A stretch of 64,000 bases of DNA from Legionella sp. PC997. Its GTDB lineage: Bacteria > Pseudomonadota > Gammaproteobacteria > Legionellales > Legionellaceae. The DNA lies in contig NZ_CP059576.1 in the NCBI RefSeq assembly GCF_014109825.1, forward strand, positions 1,700,001 through 1,764,000, given 5' to 3'. Under the pieces are notes generated by a model. That model was not told the origin of the DNA, did not search any database, and saw nothing but the letters and a program-made list of their open reading frames with translations. Within the stretch, counting starts at the first letter, position 1. Every line of letters begins with the position of its first letter. A program made the translations under genes and the position numbers. Shown here in pieces: positions 56,493 to 64,000 of this stretch.

Positions 56493-58352
56493 TTACGGCC
56501 CTTGGGAAATAGTGGGTCCGACAGTAAGGTTTTCTGAGACATCAGGAGAGGATGATGATCTAAGATTTTGCAATTCCTCTCTGAGATTTTGTTGGATTTG
56601 GCTCGTTTTCTCAGCATCTTTTAATTCATAGGATAATTTACCTAGGGCTTTAACTGCATGATTTAATGCCTTTTTTGTTTTGCTAAAATATCCAAACTCA
56701 TGATTTTGTTCCATCACATTAATTTTAGCTAATATTTGTTGTTGCATTAACTCTACACCTTCTTTATCTTTACCGATAATATCCATGTTTTGTAAAATAG
56801 TTTTTAAATGTCCTTGTTTTTCTTGTAATTTCTCTACTTGTGGGGAATTATCGCCGTATTTTATTTTTGCTTTTCTTAAATCATGGGTTACAATCTTCTT
56901 CCGTATCTTAATTTCTTCTTTTGCTATGGCAAGATCTAGTTCTGCTGAAGTATTTATTAGCGATCCAAACTTAAATTCAGTATAACCCTTTAATGCTACA
57001 GCGCCAGGAGAAAGGTCATCTCCTATTTTCCACTTTTCGAACGCTCGCTTTGTAATCAAAACAGCCCCTTTATCATCGGGCTTGGCATCAATCCAGTTGT
57101 GTGATCCTGGAGGATCTTCTTTTTTGAGTACTAAATCATTAGTAATAATCATCCTTAAATTGTCTCGGCTATGATTTTTGAACCATTTTTCTGCTAATTT
57201 TGAGCCCCATTGCCCGAAAGTAAATCCTTTTTTACCATAGGCTTTGGATTCAGGAATATCAGTATTATTCAAATCGAGTAAACGTGTCATATCTCCTTTG
57301 GGAAAATCTGAAGTTTTCCAGGCTCTTCTACTCCCCATATAAGCAACCACTTTACGGAATAAAGTGGAATCTTCACCATCTACCCGACAGAATATTGGCT
57401 TTGTATCAGGTAATTTTTCAATATCTTTAAGTAATTTGGGACCTTTTGCTGGATTGAGATTAGATGAGAACGTTTCGGGAATGACTACCCCAAGTAATGG
57501 TACTTTCTCATCGGATTCTGTGGGAGCGAAAACAGCCTCGCGCATTCTATCTTTTACATTTTCCAAAATACTGCTTTTTGAGTGTAAATCTGAAATTCCC
57601 GTATACCCCTTATTATTGGCAGCCTGAATGACTAATTTTCTCATTTGAGAGACTTCGCGAATCACTCCACCGTCAACTGATACCACATCATTTCCCGATG
57701 TATCACCTTCTTGTTTTGGAAAAAGTTCAGTTGCTTTCTCTACAGCTGCTTTAGCAGCAAATGATTTTCCGCTTCCGGAAGGGCCTGACACAATAACAAC
57801 TGGACGTTGTGTCCATTTCTCGCCTTTAAAGTGCGTTGTAGAAGCTCGAAAAACTGCATTCATATATGCATGGCTATTCATTTCTTCTTCTAAGGCTAGT
57901 TTGTACAATTCAGCACCTTCTTTACCGAGAAAACGCTCCATTGAAATAGTTGCCTTTTCAGGATTTGTTTCCCGAAGCGCTAGATCGCCTTGATAGTTGC
58001 CTTCTGGTGAAGCATTTTTTGCTGCAACCAGTTCTATTAATTTAGTTCTAAAAAATGTTCTATCATTGAATGTCTTATCGATTAAATCTGTACTATTTCC
58101 ATGTTTTGCTGCATATTTTCGAACCTTGTCTTCATACTGTAAGTTATATTCAACAACTCCTTTATATAGGTTGCTTGCACCTCCTTTTGATAAGCGATCA
58201 CTTACAAAATGACTATCTATTTCTCTTTGATCAACACTATCTGGCTTTTTTTGCTCTCCATTAGAATTTTTTGAGATAGGTCTATAATCCCCAATCTGAG
58301 CTCTTAACTGCTCAGGTTGGGTGTGCACATTTGAATCTTTGCTAAAACTCAT
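56493..58352 (-). CDS. Zeta-toxin-like P-loop kinase domain protein, candidate effector
   Basis: 619 residues. The N-terminal 180 residues are unknown. Walker A is VSGPSGSGKSFAAKA with Lys196, then VSVDGGVIREVS (Asp227, Arg232), which matches the zeta-toxin strand-2 Asp/Arg pair. The 260 residues after that include a kinase-like lid and a long helical C-terminus (KEEIKIRKKIVTHDLRKAKIKYGD). Zeta toxins phosphorylate UDP-GlcNAc. No small epsilon-type antitoxin gene is adjacent, and the size is far beyond the 270-residue toxins. A host-directed kinase is plausible. Convergent with fic, divergent from the Fic-like gene. Confidence 0.6.
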   Translation of the reverse strand: MSFSKDSNVHTQPEQLRAQIGDYRPISKNSNGEQKKPDSVDQREIDSHFVSDRLSKGGASNLYKGVVEYNLQYEDKVRKYAAKHGNSTDLIDKTFNDRTFFRTKLIELVAAKNASPEGNYQGDLALRETNPEKATISMERFLGKEGAELYKLALEEEMNSHAYMNAVFRASTTHFKGEKWTQRPVVIVSGPSGSGKSFAAKAAVEKATELFPKQEGDTSGNDVVSVDGGVIREVSQMRKLVIQAANNKGYTGISDLHSKSSILENVKDRMREAVFAPTESDEKVPLLGVVIPETFSSNLNPAKGPKLLKDIEKLPDTKPIFCRVDGEDSTLFRKVVAYMGSRRAWKTSDFPKGDMTRLLDLNNTDIPESKAYGKKGFTFGQWGSKLAEKWFKNHSRDNLRMIITNDLVLKKEDPPGSHNWIDAKPDDKGAVLITKRAFEKWKIGDDLSPGAVALKGYTEFKFGSLINTSAELDLAIAKEEIKIRKKIVTHDLRKAKIKYGDNSPQVEKLQEKQGHLKTILQNMDIIGKDKEGVELMQQQILAKINVMEQNHEFGYFSKTKKALNHAVKALGKLSYELKDAEKTSQIQQNLREELQNLRSSSSPDVSENLTVGPTISQGP

Positions 58353-58553
58353 AATTTTCCGGCCCTATGCATAGTGGTTTGATTGTTAATATCTTTTAGT
58401 AATTATAGTTTATGAATAACTAGTGGTCGACTTTTGAGCAATTTAAGGCGTTCTATTAACAGTTAAATTTTCCTGCATAATTGAATTAACAATGAACAGA
58501 ACGAGATTAATTTGTCCTATAATAATACTAACTTCGTTTAAATTCTTAACGTT

Positions 58554-59864
58554 ATGGACCAAAAATTTTTTAAGATGCATGATTTAACGGCATCAGAAGT
58601 AAATACTCTAAAACGATTTTTTAATTATTTTCCGGAAAAAGAATTCTGGCGATTTTTTGTTGAACGCATTAGATATGATTTTAGGACTGAATTGTATCGA
58701 AAATTGTTTGCTAAAATGAATGGGGTACCAGAAGAAAGTGCAAAAACAATTCCAGTATCTGAAATTGAAGAGCGTGTAAAAGATATCACTGTAGGACAGG
58801 TATATGAGCTTGCAGATAAATTGAATGATCATGAGGCTTTAACCGCTCTAAACAATTTATTTCATGCACAAAATAGAAAAGGTGAGCGAATTACCTCACT
58901 TTTTAACCAACATCAAGCATGGCTGGGGTTTGAGGATAATGAACCAGGCTATTTACTTAATGTAACAAAAGGATTCTGCCTTGTTGTTCAACATGTAATG
59001 TCTAATGAACCTTTAACATTAGAGTTCATTAAAGAGCTCCATAAAACCAGTACTCAGGAAGTGAAAAATATGCTGGATCAAAAATCAGGTGAATTTCGTA
59101 GTTATGGAGCCTCATGGCAAATGGATTCTAAATTGGACTCACTTGAAGGATTAATCGAGACCATTGATTATCTAAAATCAGTTGAGAAAAAAATGGGAAT
59201 CGCGGGTTTAGATATTTCTATACTAAGTAAAGATGGGAATGAAAACATTTCAAGTTTTCTTACGGAAGATACTCATTTCCTGGCTACTAGAATATGGAAC
59301 CAACTAAAGGATGGGGCTATCATTTACTATAATTCTCGAGAAAAAACAGATTTTGAATCCAGTAAGTTTTTACATTCAGTATGTTCAGACCATATCCTAG
59401 AATTAGAAGAAGCATTAAAACACGTTGACTCAAAACAGGATAAACTGACTGCCATATTTACTTATTTAAAGCATGAGGTGCTACATCATCCTTTTCAAGA
59501 TGGGGTCGGACGTACCTATTCCATGCTTCTATTACAAGATTTATTAATGCGGGAAAATTTTTTGCCAGTCTTAATTCTTAATTCCAATATAATTCCAGGT
59601 CACTCCGTTAGAGAGCTCGTAGAAGAATATTTACGAGCAGAGAAGGAAATGGAAAAAATATTAGATGTTCCAGACTATATTTCAAGTCATGAGATGGTAA
59701 GTCCTAATGTAGATACAGTAGAGATTTTATCCCGCTTAAGTGCTGAGGAGGCTGGCATTTTCAAAGAAGCTTTAACTTTATTTCAGGAAGTAAAGGGACA
59801 TTATTTAGAGTGGCATAAAACAAAAGAAGAGGGGAATTCGATTTTTAAGCCTCCTCCAACCTAG
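58554..59864 (+). CDS. Fic-fold protein with a degenerate active-site motif
   Basis: 436 residues. The C-terminal half contains HHPFQDGVGRTYSMLLLQDLLM, a Fic motif (HPFxDGNGRxxR) from His312. The Asn is Val318 and the second Arg is Ser323; the catalytic His and the first Arg (Arg320) remain. The upstream helices (LTLEFIKELHKTST, TAIFTYLKHEVLHHPF) fit the Fic core. N-terminal 150 residues unknown. The acidic/Lys C-terminus (WHKTKEEGNSIFKPPPT) could be a Dot/Icm signal. TATAAT at 58518-58523 precedes it. Either catalyses a different reaction or is a pseudoenzyme. Confidence 0.65.
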   Translation: MDQKFFKMHDLTASEVNTLKRFFNYFPEKEFWRFFVERIRYDFRTELYRKLFAKMNGVPEESAKTIPVSEIEERVKDITVGQVYELADKLNDHEALTALNNLFHAQNRKGERITSLFNQHQAWLGFEDNEPGYLLNVTKGFCLVVQHVMSNEPLTLEFIKELHKTSTQEVKNMLDQKSGEFRSYGASWQMDSKLDSLEGLIETIDYLKSVEKKMGIAGLDISILSKDGNENISSFLTEDTHFLATRIWNQLKDGAIIYYNSREKTDFESSKFLHSVCSDHILELEEALKHVDSKQDKLTAIFTYLKHEVLHHPFQDGVGRTYSMLLLQDLLMRENFLPVLILNSNIIPGHSVRELVEEYLRAEKEMEKILDVPDYISSHEMVSPNVDTVEILSRLSAEEAGIFKEALTLFQEVKGHYLEWHKTKEEGNSIFKPPPT

Positions 59865-59945
59865 ATAGAGACAGTGGATAGGGTTTTTTAAGGATTATTT
59901 TTACTGCTATAATAATGATATTGAGTTCACGGAGGAGGGTATAAT

Positions 59946-60083
59946 ATGTTTACTGGTAATCTCACACCTATCATTTCATTGGTTGCTGGAATTTTAATTC
60001 TGCTTATACCACGATTATTAAATTACATTGTAGCTATTTATCTGATTATTGCTGGCATTTTAGGTTTGGGTGTTTTGCATTAA
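59946..60083 (+). CDS. DUF3096 small membrane protein
   Basis: 45 residues read directly: MFTGNLTPIISLVAGILILL, then IPRLLNYIVAIYLIIAGILG, then LGVLH. Two hydrophobic helices separated by PRLLNY fit the DUF3096 family. A strong GGAGG sits 9 bases before the ATG. Function of the family is unknown; often found in stress-related or envelope contexts. Confidence 0.75.
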   Translation: MFTGNLTPIISLVAGILILLIPRLLNYIVAIYLIIAGILGLGVLH

Positions 60084-60170
60084 GTTGATAGAAGCGTTCT
60101 ATTTTAGGTCTTAGTTCTATTCAAGTAGACCTTATAAGACTTTTTATATCATCAAAAGATATATTTGTTA

Positions 60171-60356
60171 TTACTTTTCGCTTTTATCCAACTTGTGACC
60201 ATCTAGATGTCGTTCCGCGCGCTCATTTTCTTGTCTCGCAATCTGCTTATCTTTTTTTGTCCTTCCGAATTTAACGCGATTTTCAGAGGCTGTTTTTTCT
60301 TTTTCCAAACGAATTTTGGTTTTTCTCTTTTTATTAAGATTAACAACGTTTCCCAT
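60171..60356 (-). CDS. DUF4169-like small basic protein
   Basis: 61 residues from the ATG at 60356 (MGNVVNLNKKRKTKIRLEKEKTAS). The NxxRVKFGRTKKDK and AERHLDGHKLD segments are the DUF4169 pattern, best known from Alphaproteobacteria. Very basic and probably helical. An ATG five codons upstream is an alternative start. Function unknown. Confidence 0.68.
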   Translation of the reverse strand: MGNVVNLNKKRKTKIRLEKEKTASENRVKFGRTKKDKQIARQENERAERHLDGHKLDKSEK

Positions 60357-60569
60357 AATAGTCTCTATCAAATAAGGTTGTATATACTATAGCGCATAAT
60401 ACGCGCAAATTATCTAAATACAAATACGCCTAGGATTTGGAAATTATTTTTGGGCAAAGATAAATTCAGATGAATTTCATCAGTCAAGACTGATTAAATC
60501 CTACAATTGTTTTAACTACAGCAGGAACTGTCTTTAATTTATCTCTGGACAGTTCCTAACAAGCTATTG

Positions 60570-62096
60570 TCATAATTTTGCATTTTCTCTGGGATATCCC
60601 TCTTCTTCAAGATACTCCACCTCTGCGGACAGGGGTTCTACGGGGTGATAATCTGGTCCTAACAAACCGTTGCGCGTGGTGTAAGTAGCTTTTCTCGTTG
60701 GCATGATTCGCAATCCATGAAGATTCATGTCGACCAAGAATTGAGTCAACACTTGTTTTGCGAAGGGATTGGCCGGACAATGTCTTGGCCCTGCGCCGAA
60801 TGAGAATAAATCCTCATCGCCTTCAAGCCATCTTTCGGGTGAAAACGATCGATTTGGTCCCTGCATAGGTCGAAAAAGGAACATCAACATTTCACCTTTT
60901 TGAAATGATACAGTTTCTCCGTTAATATTAACTTGAAAAGGTTTGAGTACCGCTCGAGGAAAATTGGGAATAGGAGTTGCTTGCCATAATGCTTCCTGAA
61001 CGACTGCGCGCACATAAGGTAACTTTGTGATGTGTTTGTATGTGAATGGTTCTGTCCCCAAAACCCGAGTGATTTCCTCATACATCTTATCTGCCACATC
61101 AGGTCTTTGACTGAGTATATCCAACATGTAAAACATCGTCGCACCTATATTCGAGGAGGCAAAAATTGTAAGAGGCCCGTGTTCTCGTATAAATCGATCC
61201 TTTTCGATCAGATCCCTCACAATCTTTGCTTGTGGATTGTGTTCATCAAAGTGGGTACATTCATCAAAATTCATCTCCGGATGTAATTGTTCGGCACGAA
61301 ATATTCCCAAATCCCATATGTAATTATTCCCTTTGCAAATGTTTTCAATATTTGCAAAAAGAAGTTTTTGGGCAATATCAGCCATCGCTCTGCTTGTTAC
61401 CCGAAAGTCAGCTCGTAAACTTGGATGGGCTAAGCGGCTTAACGGATCCATACTTGCTTTTGTAATTAGACGGGTTGCATCCATAAAGATTTTGTGAGTA
61501 TCTGGTGGTAAAGCTGACAGATCATGGGTGCCTACAAAACAGGCGGCAATGCAACCTATTGTATGCCATGCCACACAGGCATAAAGGTCTTCAAAGCCTC
61601 CATTGGATGCCAGTTGCATCGAGTCAAAGGTACGATTGTTTACTTCTGCGATTTTTTTGAAATTTATGGATCCACGAGCAATGGTGTTCAAAAACACTTT
61701 GCGCGGTTCAGAAGCCGCCACTCCATCTTCCGCGAAAAAAACCCTTCCTACCATATGAGTAAAAGGTTCAAGGATATCTCCCCGGCCAAGCTCTGGATGT
61801 TTTGTCAGTAGTTCTTTTGCAATTTTGCCATCAGTTACCATATATACGCATTGGGTTCCAATGTAAATTTTGAAAAACTTTTGTTTTGTACGTGCGGCCA
61901 TCTCATAAAAGAAAGGCGAAGCTCCCTGATCAAATAAACGTCCTAAGTTACGCCACCCTTGTTGGTGTTGGGGTAACGCTTGAGAAGATGTCTCTGCCTC
62001 GGATATTTCCGCCAATGCTTCATGCGGAGATGTTGCTGTATTTTGGGAATAGGGACATGTATTTGTATTTTTCGAGTTAAATAATTTCGGTTTCAT
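60570..62096 (-). CDS. Cytochrome P450 with a non-canonical K-helix (EALW)
   Basis: 508 residues from the ATG at 62096 with GAAGGAAG upstream (a TTG six codons earlier is an alternative). The heme motif FGAGPRHCPA is intact with Cys440 as thiolate ligand. In the K-helix the ExxR arginine is replaced: QEALWQATP has Glu368 and Trp371. The I-helix region (about 310-325, FASSNIGATMFYMLD) lacks the usual acid-Thr pair. P450 enzymes of this kind often do not use ordinary monooxygenation. No ferredoxin partner is adjacent. Substrate unknown; PxxFPRAVLKPF keeps the rest of the fold normal. Confidence 0.85.
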   Translation of the reverse strand: MKPKLFNSKNTNTCPYSQNTATSPHEALAEISEAETSSQALPQHQQGWRNLGRLFDQGASPFFYEMAARTKQKFFKIYIGTQCVYMVTDGKIAKELLTKHPELGRGDILEPFTHMVGRVFFAEDGVAASEPRKVFLNTIARGSINFKKIAEVNNRTFDSMQLASNGGFEDLYACVAWHTIGCIAACFVGTHDLSALPPDTHKIFMDATRLITKASMDPLSRLAHPSLRADFRVTSRAMADIAQKLLFANIENICKGNNYIWDLGIFRAEQLHPEMNFDECTHFDEHNPQAKIVRDLIEKDRFIREHGPLTIFASSNIGATMFYMLDILSQRPDVADKMYEEITRVLGTEPFTYKHITKLPYVRAVVQEALWQATPIPNFPRAVLKPFQVNINGETVSFQKGEMLMFLFRPMQGPNRSFSPERWLEGDEDLFSFGAGPRHCPANPFAKQVLTQFLVDMNLHGLRIMPTRKATYTTRNGLLGPDYHPVEPLSAEVEYLEEEGYPRENAKL

Positions 62097-62114
62097 TTTT
62101 GATTCTTCCTTCAA

Positions 62115-62549
62115 TTATTAAAAAACTAATGTTTTTATTTGGTCGAATCCATAAAGTCTATGATCGATGCTTCTATCGATGATTTATGCTTCTAAAATTA
62201 AACACTTTGTTTTTTAAAGCAGGTAATAACATAAACATACATTATTTTCTATAACCGGCTGATTGTTAATTTGATTATGAATTTCTCTTTATTATTTAAG
62301 CTGACTGACTATAAAACTGCACACTATTAAATTATCCTATAGGGTAGATAGATACACTAAGTTAGTAGTACGACTTCCATTTTGCATTCTTCCGTCTTAA
62401 TTTTTAGTGACTGTTCGCTATTTTTGCGCTGTGTCGATAGGAAAAAAAATCATAAAAATGATGAATGGAACATTTTTTTGCTGCAAATCTGGATAAAATA
62501 CTGTACAATATATGACTAATTTTTATCCATTAACTTTAATAAGAGCGCT
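62115..62549. other. Long AT-rich divergent intergenic region before the EF-G gene
   Basis: 435 bases between the P450 and fusA-type starts. TACAAT at 62504-62509 is a candidate -10 for EF-G without a good -35 at 17 bases. I see no hairpin, small gene or repeat. Confidence 0.35.
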
Positions 62550-64000
62550 ATGACTGATTTAAACCTTTATAGAAATATTGGTATCTTCGCCCACGTGGAT
62601 GCCGGAAAAACCACTACGACAGAACGTATCCTTAAGCTCACTGGTAAAATCCACAAGATTGGTGAAGTTCATGATGGTGAATCAACAACCGATTTTATGG
62701 TACAGGAAGCGGAGCGGGGTATTACCATCCAATCAGCTGCAGTCAGTTGCTTCTGGAAAGGTCATCGCTTCAATATTATCGATACCCCAGGACACGTGGA
62801 CTTCACAGTAGAAGTATATCGTTCACTAAAAGTTCTCGATGGTGGTGTCGGGGTATTCTGTGGTTCTGGCGGCGTGGAACCTCAGTCTGAAACCAACTGG
62901 CGTTATGCGAACAATTCAAAAGTATCTCGTTTGATTTTCGTAAACAAGCTGGACCGAATTGGCGCCAACTTCTTGAAGGTAACCGAGCAAATTAAAAAAG
63001 TCTTAGGTGCCCATCCACTAATTATGACACTGCCTATTGGCTTCGAAGACAGTTTCGTAGGTGTTGTCGATTTATTAACTCGTCAAGCCTATGTTTGGGA
63101 TGAATCTGGTCAGCCTGAAAACTACAAAGTTACTGACATACCAGCCGATATGCAGGACGATGTTGAAATGTATCGCGCGCAATTAATTGAAACAGCGCTT
63201 GAAATGGATGACGAACTGTTAATGGCTTATCTGGAAGGAGAGGAACCCTCAATTGAAGAAATTAAACGTTGTATCCGTAAAGGTACTCTGGAATTAACAT
63301 TCTTCCCAACTTATTGCGGTTCGGCCTTTAAAAATAAAGGAATGCAACTATTATTGGATGCAGTCGTTGACTATTTACCAGCTCCACATGAAGTTAATCC
63401 GCAACCTTTGACTGATGCTGAAGGTAAACCAAATGGCCAATTCGCTATCGTCTCTCCAGATGAGCCATTCCGCGCCTTAGCATTTAAAATTATGGATGAT
63501 CGTTTTGGTGCTTTAACGTTCGTACGTATTTATTCAGGAAAATTGAATAAAGGGGACACGATTCTTAATTCCTTCACCGGTAAAACGGAACGTGTTGGCC
63601 GTATGGTTGAAATGCAAGCTGATGAGCGTATTGAATTGCAAAGCGCTGAAGCAGGGGACATTATCGCGATTGTGGGGATGAAAAACGTTCGAACCGGTCA
63701 TACTCTTTGCGATCCAAATCACGAGTGTACACTGGAAGCGATGGTTTTCCCTGAGCCAGTAATCTCTATTGCAGTCACGCCAAAAGATAAAGGCGCTACT
63801 GAAAAAATGTCTATTGCTATTGGTAAGATGGTTGCAGAAGATCCAACATTTAGAGTGGAAACCGATCAGGATTCCGGTGAAACCATTCTCCGTGGTATGG
63901 GTGAATTACATCTGGATATTAAGGTAGATATTCTCAAACGTACTTACGATGTTGAATTGATAGTGGGTCAGCCGCAGGTTGCTTACCGCGAAACTATTAC
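62550..64000 (+). CDS. Elongation factor G, second (EF-G2-like) type, cut by the window end
   Basis: Translational GTPase, first 483 residues visible, running off the window. G1 [13 protein letters not shown]3 DTPGHVDF and G4 NKLDR are intact. The sequence between ([36 protein letters not shown]) differs from the str-operon EF-G of Gammaproteobacteria and resembles the separate EF-G2 paralogue. It is also not in an rpsL-rpsG-tuf context; its neighbour is a P450. Probably an additional elongation factor or ribosome-recycling variant rather than the main fusA. Confidence 0.8.
   Translation, partial: MTDLNLYRNIGIFAHVDAGKTTTTERILKLTGKIHKIGEVHDGESTTDFMVQEAERGITIQSAAVSCFWKGHRFNIIDTPGHVDFTVEVYRSLKVLDGGVGVFCGSGGVEPQSETNWRYANNSKVSRLIFVNKLDRIGANFLKVTEQIKKVLGAHPLIMTLPIGFEDSFVGVVDLLTRQAYVWDESGQPENYKVTDIPADMQDDVEMYRAQLIETALEMDDELLMAYLEGEEPSIEEIKRCIRKGTLELTFFPTYCGSAFKNKGMQLLLDAVVDYLPAPHEVNPQPLTDAEGKPNGQFAIVSPDEPFRALAFKIMDDRFGALTFVRIYSGKLNKGDTILNSFTGKTERVGRMVEMQADERIELQSAEAGDIIAIVGMKNVRTGHTLCDPNHECTLEAMVFPEPVISIAVTPKDKGATEKMSIAIGKMVAEDPTFRVETDQDSGETILRGMGELHLDIKVDILKRTYDVELIVGQPQVAYRETI

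Noticed and set aside
56493-59864. Classic toxin-antitoxin pair (zeta kinase with neighbour as antitoxin)
   Set aside because: Both genes are large, divergent and lack an epsilon-like antitoxin; nothing shows neutralisation.

Overview
The window looks like chromosome of a Legionella species (Gammaproteobacteria), probably not L. pneumophila itself. The housekeeping genes are gammaproteobacterial and AT-rich. They are interrupted by eukaryotic-like, effector-type genes: F-box plus RCC1, SET plus ankyrin, a Cys-His-Asp protein, Fic-domain proteins and a zeta-toxin-like kinase. The genus call rests on family recognition and genome context; no database search was possible.

Layout. 0-7 kb: an S49 peptidase, suhB, trmJ and a minimal iscS-iscU-iscA cluster in which the IscU-like protein has lost all three cluster-ligand cysteines; then an adenosine-deaminase-like gene, fis and the RNase P RNA. 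7-10.3 kb: gatCAB. 10.4-13.4 kb: a two-gene operon of effector candidates (Cys-His-Asp protein, then F-box/RCC1) behind an 11-bp-phased PmrA-like element. 13.6-18.7 kb: argR divergent from an amino-acid ABC transporter plus argG-argH, with ARG boxes between. 18.8-22.3 kb: fused anthranilate synthase and a ClC exchanger. 22.3-33.1 kb: quinone oxidoreductase, ugpAEC without ugpB, a DUF1189 protein, a hydrolase, fadE and a secreted FecR/Trp-rich protein with 90-bp tandem repeats. 33.4-42.3 kb: minDE without minC, guaBA, tadA, glnD and map.

42.5-62.1 kb is the accessory part. It holds a SET/ankyrin effector like LegAS4/RomA, several lineage-specific or secreted proteins, two MFS transporters, a DUF2157 protein, a LuxR-type regulator, a periplasmic binding protein and an F-box-like effector candidate. 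It continues with an autoregulated-looking Fic protein, a zeta-toxin-like kinase divergent from a degenerate Fic-fold protein, two tiny conserved genes (DUF3096, DUF4169) and a cytochrome P450 that lacks the K-helix arginine. The window ends inside a second-type elongation factor G.

How the genes work together. ArgR, the ABC importer and ArgG/ArgH look like one arginine/citrulline acquisition unit. GuaB and GuaA form the GMP pathway, and GatCAB the transamidosome. Three effector candidates share upstream TTAAT-type half-sites at 10-11 bp spacing, suggesting one response regulator of the PmrA kind. No tRNA, rRNA, insertion sequence, phage or CRISPR array was seen. Two small genes (47152-47310 minus, 59946-60083 plus) were found by direct translation.
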